Positions 35,342-47,643 of a DNA stretch of 64,000 nt are shown one piece after another. Made by a program: the position numbers and the translations under genes. Each line of letters opens with the position of its first letter. Within the stretch, counting starts at the first letter, position 1. The stretch is from Amanita rubescens (Eukaryota > Basidiomycota > Agaricomycetes > Agaricales > Amanitaceae), in the NCBI GenBank assembly GCA_015039365.1, contig WION01000014.1, positions 186,001 to 250,000 on the forward strand, read 5' to 3'. Below the pieces are notes generated by a model, which worked only from the letters and a program-made list of their open reading frames with translations, was not told the origin of the DNA and ran no database searches.

Positions 35342-35886
35342 GTGCCTTCTCAGGACTTGGCCGACCTTTCATATACGAAATGGTCAGCTGTGTTGATTCC
35401 CAGCTCCACTCCGCCACCTACGAGATATCATTCATGAGGCTTAATTGGGGACCGTTTGCATAGCACCCTTCGCGTCACATGAGTTGTATAGGCCGGATCC
35501 TTTATCTATATTTTCCCAGTTTCATACCAAGTCCACTGTAGTTACCCGTTATGTAGCGATACCTTGACCTAATATGGCCTTTCTCCATCAGCCGATATCT
35601 TGCCGTCTTAGCGCTGAGCGCTGGTCGCCCACACAAGTCAGCATAAGTTATAGACCAACTACATATTTATACTTATCTTCCCAGCTTTTTCCATTCCACG
35701 ACGTTACTATTCCATATCCGCGATATTTCCCGCTGCCACGTTGCAAGAACCCTTGCATCTCTCACAGCCACGACCATCAATAATAACACACGGGCGACAA
35801 ATCTGGGTTGGGTTCCTGAACAAAGGGCTAAATCAGTTTAAAACCATGCACTTGAAATAGTCCATCCGTTCAATGATATTCTGTCA
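35342..35886. other. intergenic, no gene seen
   Basis: The 3' end of the VTT gene and the promoter of the next gene lie here. A short frame (35574-35783) shows no domain. Confidence 0.5.
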
Positions 35887-37425
35887 ATGTCTGCAAGTTT
35901 TCCGTTCGGCACACTGCAGATCGCTAGCATTATCAATGTTTTCCTGTTCGGCTTGACTTTTATGCAATCCTACAAGTACTTTCGCGACTACGTGGAAGAT
36001 CCGGTGTTGTTGAAAATGATCGTAAGTTTTACTAGACATCAGCATCACCAGCGGCGCTAAGGGCTATCTCTACAGGTACTCTCAACATTGTGAGGAACTC
36101 AATCAATTTGTTCTTACAATGCTACAATGAATATGATTTTGCTTAGGATCTTCAGTGCAATCCACACGGGGTGCCTTGAATGGGCTATTTACATCATCAA
36201 TATAGTCGACAACCACGCGAACATCCCATTCCTCAAGGAACCGCCGGCGACCGTTATCGGAATCGTGTCAGGACAAGCTGCCCAGTTTCTTGTTCAGGTA
36301 AGTTTCCAAGTCATACCCGTCGGGCCGTATTCAAAAGTCTTAACCCCTAAGGTATTGTGGGTGTACCGCATATACCGGCTCCAGCGGAGCGTTTCTCTAC
36401 CTATTGCACTTCTTTTTCCTGTGGTTTACGTATTTGCTGGTGGAATTGTCACCGCGTGCTTTACTTGGGACCAGACGCTTGGCTGGGTGGCGTTATTTCA
36501 AGAAACAAAGGAGCCTTTAATCCTGTCTCAACTTGTCGCCATTGCCGCCATTGATGTTATCATTGCGGTTATGTTGTGTTATCACTTGAGGAAGAACCGA
36601 TCAAGTTACTTATCAAGGTAGGTATTAATTGTTTGTGATGAGCCTTAAAACTGACTTCTATAGGACAATTGAATACATTGACACCTTCATTTGTAAATGG
36701 ACTTTTCGTGAGTGCCTCTAGCATGTCTTGCTCAGTAATGCGATACAAACAACATTGATAGAAACCGGGATGATTACGAGGCATGCGTGTTCATCTGCGA
36801 TTCTAGGTAGTAACGCTAACCATTCGACACTGCAGTGCGACCGCCATAGGTGTTATCTTGGCTGTAAGTGAACCTCTAGTAGTAGACGTGCCTGCCTGAT
36901 CCAACGCTCAGTTCGCAATCCGAAAACAAAACGGTTTGTAATCCGTAACACTGTCCACCATGATCGCGATTTACATCGGTAATTTAGGCGTCTGGTTCTG
37001 CATGTACACTTGTCTGCTAAACCGTGAGTCATTACTGCGATGATTTTGCCTCTAAACTTACGTCTGCACAGTATACCCTTTGACTTGCGTCGCACTGTGA
37101 GCATTTCAAAATTGTTAAGCTAATCAACTTCATCTCAAGATGTTCTAGACTGAATGGACGTTCTTCCATATCAATTTCAACAAGTGATGAGGTGCTGAGC
37201 TCTGTTCAGATACAAGGCGCCAGCACCTCTGCAGTGTACGGAGGCTCAGCTCTAAGAAGCCAGGTTTCCAAAGTAAGTGACCGCGTTTTCCCGAATATTG
37301 TGCTGAAGCCGGTTTAGATCATACCTAGCACGGCGACATCTGCGTCTGCATCACTCAGTTCGACTAATCAAGACAAAGATTCGAATGATTTGAAATTCGG
37401 TCCGAATCCGACTCCCTGTTGGTAA
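35887..37425 (+). CDS. seven-helix membrane protein, DUF6534-type
   Basis: Twelve exons give 326 residues: 35887-36021, 36076-36089, 36147-36297, 36352-36617, 36664-36707, 36762-36780, 36836-36863, 36912-36933, 36988-37023, 37072-37096, 37140-37272 and 37318-37425. About seven hydrophobic helices precede a Ser-rich cytosolic tail (RSSISISTSDEVLSS). The order MSASFPFGTLQIASIINVFL..QSYKYF, then VFAGGIVTACFTW and R(T)IEYIDTF matches a very large Agaricomycete family of unknown function that has a receptor-like layout. Exons of 14, 19, 22 and 25 nt are needed. The donor after 36780 is either GC (preferred, gives TGMITS) or a GT six bases later, also in frame. Confidence 0.8.
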
Positions 37426-37684
37426 GAGGACGGAGCTTCCGTGTCCCCGTGAATTATGCGTCTTCTTTTATTGTTGCTTTGTTGTCTCTGTAGCATATTC
37501 CATATATGTGTATATTGTCACTGGAAGTAGTAGCCCTAGCTCTTATTGTGTTGCCCGTATGAAATATAGATGAACCCGTGGCCGAGATTGTTTAGTGCAT
37601 TATTACAACCCTGTCGACACTATTACATCTAGACACTATTACATCTAAACACCAATACTAGGTACAGGAAAAGAACCGTTTTAT

Positions 37685-39480
37685 CTAAGCGGCAACGTCC
37701 GTGTCTTCAGGTTGTTTTGCTCTCTCCCTAGCTAGCCTCCCCTTCCCTCGTGCCATATCGATGTCACGCCAATTCACAGCAGATTCTTCAAACACAGTCA
37801 TACCCTCATCGTAAGTCTGTATAAACCGCTCTACTTCCCGCTCAAAAAAGTCTTCTTCCTTCCGGATGGCATCTCGCACACTTGCAAAAAAGGCGTCGAG
37901 TACGGTCAAGTTGTGCATGACGAGCAACGAGTGGGCCGACATCTCGTGGGTTTGCAATAGATGATGGAGATAGGCACGGGTGAATGGAGGGCGGTAAACG
38001 ACGTCCTCCGAGGTTGGTTGGTCAACTTCCAGTTCTGGTGGACCATGGCATATTTTGGTTTTTGGAGGTAAGGGCGAACATGCTAGGCATGGGCACGTCC
38101 GTTTGCCTTGCGGGGAGTTGGCAGAAGCTGGCGAGAGGCAATCAGCGAGGCTCGAGAAATCGGATGCATAGACAGAATCATATAGGTTGTGTCCTAGATC
38201 GCATTTCCCGTTGGCTCTGGTACGTAGCCTGGAGTTCTTATCCGATAATGTGCCTTGCCTAGGGGCCGGAAATACGAAGTCCAGCGCTATACCGGTGTCT
38301 GCCGCATTCTGTGCCCAGTGAGCATCAAAGAGATCGATCCCCGCTTTTCGAATTAGTTGGAGCATCTCGTGAGGTGAAGTGGTGGTATTAGCTACCCGCA
38401 GTTTTGAGACAGGTAGGGATTCAAGAGAGGCATTGATTAAAGGAACGAGGTGATCAGTTGAGACTGAGGTTTGCAGAGGCGCCAAGTCTTCATTCTCTAA
38501 CGTATTCGATGGGTGATCGTCGATAACCTTTTTCATGGCAGCCTCGATAGAAAGCCGAAGAGGTACCAGGTCAAAGGTATAACCCAATACGCCCTCGTCA
38601 AGGCAACGGAGAGGGGCAACTTGTTCTGCTTCTTTTCCGTGGAGCGTATCTAGCAGACTATCTGCAAACGCTCGTCTTGCGGCAATGCTAGCTCCTCCAG
38701 CCATATGGACGAGTACACTCGGTCTGTTTAGATGTGGTATTGATGTATCTCCCGAGGTGCTTAGGATATCCGCAAGCCATTTGCCAGACCTATCTATACT
38801 CTTCGTGAGACGTTTCTGAGAATAGGGCGGATCTGTAAATGGTATATCCGACAGGGCAACCACGACATCGGGTTGGCAGCCGAGGGAATATGAACGCCAA
38901 TCGGACGGAGAGATCTGCAGAGCGCAAAAAGGGGTCATCCAAAGGATCTTATAAGAAGGAATGACATCAACCGTACCCTCCGCACGCCCCTCAGGCAATA
39001 TACTGAAACGTGACTGTTTCCGTTTGGAGGCATATCCCTTCCGTCAGCGGGGTCTCTAATAGTCATTGATAACACGTGTTGACTAGGATTGAAGCCGAGA
39101 AATGCATGCAGGGGATGATTCCCGGTCTGAAGTGTTGGCACGGGCGGATTTCGATCCAGGCTAGTAAAACGAGAGAATCAACCGCCTGAAGGGCTCAACG
39201 CATATCGAATAGGCATTGAGAATTAAACTTACAATGTTTCAAAAGGTACGTTAACCCATCGTATAGCCTCCGTCCGATTATGGTGGTCTCGTGAAAGATG
39301 GGGCACTGCGCCGCGAGAAGTTGATGAGAGGAAGTTCGGCGTAGGAATGGAGAAGCCTTGCTCCAAGTGCCCAGAGCGTTTCAATAGAATGTTCCCAATC
39401 CTTGGCCCGTGCTGAGAAACTGTTTTTGTCGTCAAGGTAAAACGCATGCTGGGAGAAACGGCTGGTTGAGTGACGCTCAT
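37685..39480 (-). CDS. QTRT2: queuine tRNA-ribosyltransferase accessory subunit 2
   Basis: Three exons: 39480-39233, 39160-38977 and 38914-37685, giving 553 residues. QTRT2 pairs with the catalytic subunit QTRT1 to exchange guanine for queuine at the wobble base of certain tRNAs. Seen are FTLTTKTVSQHGPRIGNILL at the start, TSRGAVPHLSRD, the barrel block PDVVVALSDIPFTDPPYSQK, a Cys-x-Cys-x2-Cys zinc site (CPCLAC) with a downstream His (YLHHLLQTHEM), and the final helix MHNLTVLDAFFASVRDAI. It is longer than the animal protein because of inserts. A start at 39522 (MMAVPGL) is possible; 39480 was chosen because it is closest to the conserved FTL strand without odd sequence. Confidence 0.92.
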
Positions 39481-39921
39481 TACGGTGTAAGTACGCAGGG
39501 ACAAGCCAGGAACTGCCATCAAGTATTCTGATCATGATCGCCATTACTCCTTTTGGATTATTTGGTCTTGTCATGTGCTATAGTCGAGGTTCTTGACATC
39601 ACCCGGTTCACATGCACTGGAAATGCAGCACTTTTCTCGGCTGCGTTTTACTCTTAATGAAGAAAATTAACATTTCATAGAACCCAATCAGCGTCCTCCA
39701 CGCGATATTGGTGTGTTTGAGTCGGAGAGCAACAAGATGCTGAACTAACAAAACCAAACATACGCTACCCCTCGGTTTCAATGGCAGAATCATAGATGTC
39801 ATGCCCGAGTGAATAAACCCCAAGTTTGTTCCTCCACATTTGACAGCATATTACTTCGACCGCGCCGAGATTCGAAGCACCTACAAAAGCGTCATTTACG
39901 TGCACATCTCGCTGCGGGCTT
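39481..39921. other. divergent intergenic region
   Basis: The starts of QTRT2 (minus) and the C2H2 gene (plus) bracket this 441-bp region, so it holds both promoters. Open frames on the minus strand have no domain support. Confidence 0.5.
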
Positions 39922-41298
39922 ATGGAAAGAAGCGTTCCGAGCGTGGCGGATTCCCCAATTTCACCGCCATCTCCCTCTTTCTCCGACTCATCGGCGGATG
40001 ATAGCGCATCCACCACAAGTGAGCGCGCGCCCAAACAGGAAACAGTCGATTCCAACCAAGTAGCCCCTCATGTACCAATCACGCCGTCACGCCCGGCCTC
40101 TCGTTCATCTGCCTCGTCTGGGGTTGCAGTACAGCAAGAGTTTATAGATGCTGCGTACGGCGATACGGCAAATTGCATGTGGGACGATTGTGGAATAGTT
40201 TTTACTCATTTGCCTACGCTCATTGAGCACATTCATTCGGGTAAGTAGACCCATTTTTTCGGCCATGTTCTATCACGTTTTCCACGACTACACGTAAGCT
40301 CCTTCTGCCCCCCGTTTTCGACGTCCCATATGGGTTTAATATAACTGTACATGGCTGATCGAGTTTTCCAGTTCATATTGGGTCACAAAAGCCAAGCTAC
40401 ACATGTGAATGGTCGACTTGTCCGAGGCGCGGACTTCCCCAGACGTCTCGTTTTGCACTCGTTTCTCACATTCGTTCTCACACTGGTGAAAAGCCTTATA
40501 TTTGCCACCTTCCGGGTAGGTTTGCATCCTACCCCTCTTGCGTGCTAAACAGATGATGGCCATATCCCCAGAATGCGACAAGTCCTTTACTCGCTCGGAT
40601 GCCCTCGCCAAGCATATGCGACAGCAGCACCATATAGAGCCTCCCGCTCCTGGACGTGGAGGGTCTAGAAAACGAAAGCGCAATGCTGACGATACGGTGG
40701 CGCCACCCGCCGATGCAGCTAATGCCGCTACAACCGGGTTCAATACTTTTAAAGTTGAACCTGACGCAGGACTGGATGAGTTTCCCCATAGTTTTACCAA
40801 CGGGCGCAGCTCTCGTCCCGGTTCTCCGCGTCCAGGTGAAGAAGCCGATGGGGATTCGTCTCCAGAGGACCAACTCCCTGTGCATCTCGCGCAACATTTC
40901 GAGCCCGAGACGGGCCTTGTAATGGGACGCACACCGGCAATGGTCATGTACCTATTAATGAAGGCAAAGCATAAATATGCTCTCAAGGAGAACGAGTCGC
41001 TGTTGGAAGAGCTGCAGGTTGCACGAGCAGAGCTTAAACGTGAAAAGGACCAAAAAGAGGTGATGCTCGATCGTTACCTCGTCAACACCTTCGGGTAAGT
41101 CTGTACATTCATGACGTCAGTTATCCGGGGTCATTAATGATTGACTGCGAAAATAGTAAACAAGCTGAGGATCTCGTTGCACCTATACAACCTCCACCTG
41201 GCCTGGACCTCACTGCATCGCCTGAGCCGCAACCCTATCCGCACCCTGCCATCGTACCTCCAGTTGTGTATCCACCCACCAACGGATATAGCAGATGA
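39922..41298 (+). CDS. C2H2 zinc-finger protein, possibly INO80-complex Iec1-like
   Basis: Four exons: 39922-40240, 40372-40515, 40572-41094 and 41157-41298, giving 375 residues. A Ser-rich N-terminus leads to three C2H2-like units: CMWDDCGIVFTHLPTLIEHIH, then TCEWSTCPRRG...ALVSHIRSHTGEKPYIC, then HLPECDKSFTRSDALAKHMRQQH. After a basic linker (GRGGSRKRKRN) comes a conserved helical block VMYLLMKAKHKYALKENESL that continues into coiled coil, then a Pro-rich tail. This finger-plus-helix layout is like fission-yeast Iec1 of the INO80 chromatin remodeller; that assignment is from memory and not certain. The first intron is 131 nt. A nuclear role is likely. Confidence 0.8.
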
Positions 41299-41477
41299 AA
41301 GGACATTAATCTTTTTTTCTTTCTTTTTTCTTGGTTCGCGCAGCTTCAGCGCAGCAAGTGATATCGTATTTTGGTAGATCTTATATCTGTATTTACATTA
41401 CATATTGCATTAATGTTGCTGCTCTCCAAGCTGTGTCGTTACGTAATAAACCACTATTCGTCTACGTTTTTAAAGTC

Positions 41478-42695
41478 ATGAGTACCACGCCGTATACGCC
41501 TACACCCGGCTCATCCTATAATGCTTCGGCACCTCAAACACCAGGTACACCAACTACTGCAAGCCGTGGGCGGCAGAGGGGCGCAGTAGCAGGCACAGGT
41601 GCCAAGCGTGGTCGCAAACCAAGGGGAGGGGCTACGGGCATAGGCACCACCCCACCACGGATAATTCAGGACTCGTTCACTGCCTCAACGACAACCGCAT
41701 TTTCAGCCACGAATTACCAGCATGTAAACTGGGCATTACCATCAGGCTCAACGTCAACTGCGACCGATGCAAACCAGGCAAGCACATCTGCCACCGCTGG
41801 AACAGCGGCACAGAGTGGCACACCAACACCATCCACGACGCCTATTATCCCCGCTATGCAGAGCCAAATCGTACCTCAGACCAACGTACAAGCTCAGCCG
41901 CAGGCTGCTGGGGGTACGATACCAACAGGGGTGACCCCAACTCCCATATCTTTTACGATTCCTGCATCATCTGCCACCGCACCCACGCTCGATACAACGG
42001 GGCTATTGACGATGCCGAGCGTCGCTAGCGGAACTACAATCCCGACAACGGTGGTTCCGGTCCATACCCAGCCAACAGGAACGAGGCTGCCAGGGATAGA
42101 TGATGACGGCGAAGGCGATGATGAGCTCCTGCCGGCGATGGCAGATGACGATTATTCGGCTCAATTGTCTTGGCAAAGCCAGTCCAAGGAAAATCTCAAG
42201 TGAGTCAATCGTGTGCCACGCGCAGGATGGAAACCATGATTTTAATGGCTCTCATAGGGTTTTGATGGATAACTTCGCGCCGGCGCAGTACGACCGGTTC
42301 GAGGCGTATCGGCGGCATGCATTACCGAAACAAGCAGTGAGAAAGGTGTGTGGTCTCTTTCGGGATTTGTAATGTTACAATAATTGATCGCTCGGCAGGT
42401 TATCCAACAAACGGTGGGGCAGCAAGTTTCTCAGCCTGTCGCACAGATCGTAGCGGGGTTTTCCAAGGTGTTTATAGGTGAGATCATTGAAAAGGGTTAG
42501 TTCGGTTGTTTCTCGGGATTTTGGTCCTGCCTTGACTAATGTCCTTGCATAGCACGGATTGTTCAAGCGCGGAGAGGCGAAACGGGGGCTCTGTCGCCAG
42601 ATCATCTTCGCGAGGCGTATAGAATGTACCAGGCGGAAACGGGGCGAGTTGGGGCTGCTCGACCTCTAAGGTCAAAGAAATTGTTCGTTAGATGA
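41478..42695 (+). CDS. TAF11: TFIID subunit TAF11
   Basis: Four exons: 41478-42199, 42258-42345, 42399-42495 and 42553-42695, giving 349 residues. TAF11 forms a histone-fold pair with TAF13 inside TFIID at promoters. Residues 1-235 are low-complexity Thr/Pro/Ala with a GRKPRGG AT-hook-like patch. The histone fold follows: VLMDNFAPAQYDRFEAYRRH, IVAGFSKVFIGEIIEKARIV, LSPDHLREAYRMYQAE. Every exon join in the fold preserves the frame. The long disordered N-terminus is common in fungal TAF11. Confidence 0.93.
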
Positions 42696-43494
42696 AAATG
42701 TCTTTTGGTGCGATCGTGTTTGCGGCTATATACGATACATACCTTACTTTCGTCAGTGCTTGCAACGACTTTATCTGCCCAAATTCCCACTCAGTTTGGT
42801 TGGTAGATTCTCAATGTACGGAGAGCTATTCTACTTAAACGATACTATGTAGAATAGATGCAGGGTTGCACAATCCGGGCAAATTCGCTTCACGCAGACG
42901 CCTTCACACCAAACTAAAATTGGTTGGGTCCAAAGTCAAATACATTTGTTACGTCACTGGCTGAACTTTTGAAGACCATAACAACCTTGTGTGGACATAT
43001 ACTCGCGTCGTGTACTTGGAATATCATAGGGAGAAGTCATGCTATTTAAACAGAAAACCTTAAACGCACCGCCACCAAAGCAGAAGTACCAACCTCTCTC
43101 TGCATGGATTTACGTCGGTCGGTCAATTTAAAGACCACGTTCTCGTCAGGAAAAACACGTGCGAGCGGGTAATTGATTAATTGATCATCAAGATCTCTAC
43201 TTCAAGTTGGCGTTTACGCGCTGACGAACAACTTGTCATAATCGTCTTTGTCTGTATCGCTTGCATTCCTGCCCGAAGCTATCGAAACTTTCGGATTGCT
43301 GGTACAATGTGGTTGCGAATTGTAAATCGACGTTACGAATAGTGTCCGCGAATCGTCAATTTAGGTATGGGAACTTACGACAAGGGCTAGTTGAAATTAA
43401 CCGAACACCACTAATCTTGTCCTTTTCCGGTTAATCACTTTGATATAAAGAGACCGAGTCATGGACTTGTCGTTCATTCCTGTTGTTCCAGAAG
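42696..43494. other. intergenic boundary between housekeeping block and metabolite locus
   Basis: About 800 bp carry no supportable gene. Near the end a TATA-like gatataaag (43442) lies 53 bp before the chosen start of the MpaB-like gene, next to ccggttaatcac. No repeat marks the boundary. Confidence 0.5.
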
Positions 43495-45315
43495 ATGAAC
43501 ATGGCAGCAGCGTGCCTCGTAGCCGGAGTTGGCTACCTTGCATTGGTCCACTCGTTTCGCTGGAGGCGATACAACGCCATTCATGCGAAGTATGGGAGCA
43601 AGATACGCAATCTCACTGTGGAGGAAGCGCAAGAAATATTTCATGTTGCATGGTGCTGGGACATGCCTTTATTGTGCTATTATTCGCTTGCGTCGGCATT
43701 GTTCAAAACATATGCTATTGTAAGTATTTTTTTTTACTTTAACGAAAGTTGGCATACTGATGGTGAGCAGCCATCCATATCCAAGATTCTCGTCGCAACG
43801 GCGGAGTGGAAAGCACTGGAAACCGTATCAAAGCGTTACTCTGATGTATGTATCGTCATATAGGGTCAATCCAGGCCTAACTTGTGGTCCCCACATGAAA
43901 GACAGAGATAATGATTGGTGAGGGTGCTTGCTGTCAATCGAGGCGTAACCGATAAGCAGTTACTCCAGCAACGTGGTTGCTTTGTCCCGTAAATGGCTTC
44001 GCTACGAACAGCGTAGCAGACCCGCGTGCTATGCTTGCTGTAGCAAGGACAAACTGGCTCCATTCTCATTATAACATCGTGAGGACCCCACATAGCCTCG
44101 CACTACGATTATTAAGGCGAATGTCAGTCTAACGATGACTATTTATTCACCCTCTCTTTGTTTATCCTTGAACCGATTGTGAGTATTGTATCCAATCTTT
44201 ACATATACGAATCTAACAACAAGCAAGGCCTGGGCAGAGAAATACGGATGGAGATCATTATCACCGCTTGAGAAGCAGGTGGGTAGTTGCACCTCGTTAG
44301 TGTCCACTACTGATAATGACTAGGCACTTTTCATCTTTTGGGTAGAAATTGGAAGACGGATGGATATCAAAGATATACCCAATTCCTTAGACAACTTGGA
44401 AGAATGGGCAATGGTATGTTGGCTGCTTGAATTAATCACATGCAACGATTGACACTCTATATGAAGTCATACCAAATGGAGAAAATGGATCCATGCAAAG
44501 CAAACAAAATAATCGCAGATAGTACAATGAACGAAGTGCTTTATCCGGTTCCAAATTTCTTTGGATTGAAACAACTTGGAAGGAACATTATTGCCGCTGC
44601 CTTGGATGGCGATGTACGAACTGCACTAATGTAATGTCTTTCGATGTCACATGGACCGTCGTTTATAATTTGTCAGGATGCCAGAACCCCCCCCTTATCT
44701 TCGTACTGTCATTGATTGGATATTATCCTCGACAGCGTTCGTGCAAAGATGTTTCATGATTCCACGCTGGAAATCCAGGACCATTGTCCCGCTCGAATGT
44801 CCGAAAATACAACAGGGTCAATCTGTGCGCCTCTATCCGAACCGGTAATTCTGGTTTTCTACCATGTGCTTCGTGATTCTGATTGTATGTTGCCATTAAG
44901 CCACACGTCGAAACCCTGGTATAAGCGTGAATCAAAAGGTCTGGGATATTTGAGGGATAGATTATTGGTTTTCCTCGGCAGATATGCTGACATACCTGGA
45001 CCTTGGTAATTGCATAATTCCGTCTCGCGTTATTATGGCTAAATGAATGACATAGGCTGAAGAGTGAGGGCTATGTTCTCCATGCGCAGGTAAGGGTGTT
45101 GACATGAGTCATGGTCATCGTTCCTTACCGCAATATTTATTATTAGGGTCCTGCGCGATTTGAACAAGGTAGCTTACCTTTCCCTCCGACTTATCCTTGC
45201 ACTCAATTGTTTGGCAGATGGTCACAGAGAAGTTATATGTATGGCGGAGAAATTACTGAAATACCAAATTCCCGAAGCCTGGAAGGGGCCTACACGGACT
45301 TCACAATGTTTATAA
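43495..45315 (+). CDS. MpaB-like (DUF2236/rubber-oxygenase family) oxygenase, copy 1
   Basis: Thirteen exons give 402 residues: 43495-43719, 43771-43845, 43902-43917, 43969-44078, 44128-44178, 44228-44278, 44324-44413, 44467-44630, 44677-44844, 44901-45005, 45056-45089, 45147-45168 and 45218-45315. The N-terminus holds one membrane helix (CLVAGVGYLALVHSF) as in ER-bound MpaB of mycophenolic acid synthesis, which cuts a prenyl chain oxidatively. The catalytic core shows DPRAMLAVARTNWLHSHY, SNDDYLFTLSLFILEPI and LEKQALFIFWVEIGRRM. The end is GPARFEQDGHREVICMAEKL. All joins stay in frame. It is followed by a dead GST. Substrate is unknown; a terpenoid or meroterpenoid is inferred from family and neighbours. 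Confidence 0.87.
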
Positions 45316-45924
45316 TTTGCAACCCTCGGTCGCATTCATTACTAAGGACTTGGACTACTAATTTAGGCACATGTGAGGTAGATTAATACGGTCGTATGCA
45401 TGCGTTTATCCAATGTGAACAACCTGGTCGATGAAGAGTTCAGGTTGGTATTGAACGGTAGATACCATTTCGCCGTCGGAATTCCATCCAGGCGAACTAG
45501 CCATCTCTGGAATCATCAAATGAGGTGAAACTCACACTTGGATTTGGCAGGGACCTGGATGGGGTGTCCAATGACTCCAATCCCTCCGCATAGCATACTC
45601 GGACAGTCATTCGGTGGAATTGATGATCGTGTTGGTCTACGATGATTACGTTGTTCAAGCACGAATGTACAATCAATTAATGCTAGCCGCTAGAGACAAT
45701 TTTTCTAGTTTCATCCAACATAACGTTAATCGTAATTGTTAATTGCAATTGACTTCATTTCGGCTCGGACTAGAGTTGACAGAATTACTCTGCGTCACTA
45801 CGGTAAGCAGCCACCTATTCAAGGCTAAGGATATCAAATCCTTGCCCATAACGCTGACACTTCGCAATCATACATACATGTATACGTTGCCTTTATAAAG
45901 ATCGATTTGTCCAAGCAGTCCTCG
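45316..45924. other. intergenic, no gene seen
   Basis: This region lies between MpaB-like copy 1 and the GST pseudogene. It contains no frame with support. Confidence 0.45.
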
Positions 45925-46715
45925 ATGTCCGACAAAATCATTTTTACGACTTTGCTTCTAATAAGCCTGGACTTGCTTGGGCGCCTAACCCTTGGAAGAT
46001 AAGGTAAGTGGCCGCCCTGCGCCTCGTACCAGCCAATCATAGTCTGCATGATGTCAACGGGTTCGCCTTGAATTACAAGGGAATTCCGTATATGACCGAA
46101 TGGCTTGAATTCGGTGATGTCGAAGCGAAATACAAAGAAATGGGCATTCCCCCGGCCAAAATTAAGCCCGACGGAACTCCCTCTTACACTTTGCCAGCCA
46201 TTTGGGATCCATCTGCCAAAACCGGTGTCTCGGAGTCGACTCGTATAGCTAAATACCTTGACAAGACATATCCTGAGACACCGCGAGTCTGGTTTGATGG
46301 GGTGGATGATTACAATGTCACGAGAGAGCCCTTTGTTGTGCCGGCGCTTATGCCCTTGGCGCTGTTCACACTCCCCCTTGTTTACGAAAGGATAGTGAGT
46401 CCTGTAAGCAAGGATTACTTTCGACGCACGCGGGAGGCGCAATTGGGTAAGAAGCTAGAAGAGGTGGAGCCGATTGGCAAGGAAAGGGAGGAGGCCTGGA
46501 ATCAGGTCAAAAAAGGTTTCGATATTGTCGATGGCTGGCTACAGAAGAAGGGGGGGTCCGTATGCTCTGGGTGAGCAAGGGTCTTTTGTGGAGTTCTCGT
46601 CTGGATGAGAATCGTCTGGCGAGAGGACAGTGAGCTGTGGCAGGACGTGTTAACTTGGGGGAAATACCTCGAGAACTTGCAGAAGTATACAGAGCCTGTA
46701 CAGGCTGCTAAATAA
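45925..46715 (+). pseudogene. glutathione S-transferase pseudogene 1 (metabolite locus)
   Basis: The GST layout is readable from MSDKII... through NYKGIPYMTEWLEF, YTLPAIWDPSAKTG, RIAKYLDKTYPETP to the C-terminal WREDSELWQDVLTWGKYLE and a TAA at 46713. Several breaks are visible: the T-run at 45941-45945 is one base too short to join the start to FYDFAS; the intron-1 acceptor that should precede the Phe-Ala-Leu-Asn exon reads GG instead of AG (46059-46060); the G-run at 46550-46556 is one base too long; and a short deletion near 46600 shifts the frame back. Homopolymer changes could be sequence errors, but the acceptor loss and the deletion are not of that kind. Confidence 0.85.
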
Positions 46716-47643
46716 GGCGGTAAGGTCTTGATAGAAATTTGTTATGTAGCACAATTGATTGGATCAAGATTGTAACAATCGTGCAGTCGCTTGTTTATCA
46801 ACGGCGGTTGTGCGAACTGAACTCCACTTTAAAACTTTGACTTGTTGCAAGCCTTCAAACTGGAACAACACGATGCCAGGTTTAGGGCTTTGAATAATTT
46901 CAAGGCCAAAGTTTAAATTTGCACCACCAATGTTTATCGAATCATCCGCTTGCCATTTGCAACGTGAATCGTGAACAGGTTCGTTTTTGGAGATGTGGGC
47001 CGCGGTGTCTCAGGCCAGCAATGTCAACCACCGCGGCTGCGCGGGACATGATTGCTGCCGCGGGGCTGACAAAGTTACTCAATGACAAGGACCATCACCG
47101 ACATCATCGCCGCGCGCTGACTGATGAAACGACTTGGTATTTCCGGAGATAGCATTCTGATAGACGATATATATGATATACATTTCCGAAAGTTATGAAA
47201 GTCCTCCAAGTGCTATGTCTAGAAGTCAAAGTGCTGACCCGGAAAGTGAAAGTATACTAACCTGAAAGTCAGTCGCGAAAGTCAACAATGACGTTTTGCT
47301 GATGCTAACATCTACAATCTCGACCCCGTTGATGGTTCTTGAACAAATCCACGAGTTAAGCTTGCTATCTTCGTTCCAAACTCAGCATCTTGCGAACAGC
47401 TTTTCTCCGAGATGGGAAATGCCAAAACAACGCCTCTCAGTAAAGAAGACACGAGATTGTGCCTTTCTCAAAGGGGAACTGCGCGCCGGCACGCAGAAGA
47501 AGGTACTGCACGCCAGCGGCATAAAGGAGTATCTGAAACAACTAAACATCGCCGAATCAGAATATAGCGACGGTAACGAGAGTGACTCATAGTTAATAAA
47601 CGGGTCAGACGCAACACTACCGCTTACTACATCCGAAACTGCC
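46716..47643. other. intergenic stretch with a short unassigned frame
   Basis: Two short plus-strand frames occur (46919-47152 and 47296-47592). The second ends in KEYLKQLNIAESEYSDGNES and looks protein-like, but no family is recognised. The stretch also holds a cluster of GAAAGT hexamers (47188-47282). Confidence 0.4.
47188..47282 (+). repeat. cluster of six GAAAGT hexamers
   Basis: GAAAGT occurs at 47188, 47197, 47242, 47248, 47264 and 47277, with related AAAGT words between. Spacing is irregular, so this is not a simple tandem repeat. It lies about 360 bp before the first methyltransferase. Confidence 0.6.

Noticed and set aside
46550..46556. Treating the GST after MpaB-like copy 1 as functional with sequencing errors
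   Set aside because: Two of the lesions are in homopolymers and could be errors, but the missing AG acceptor at 46059-46060 and the deletion near 46600 are independent of them.
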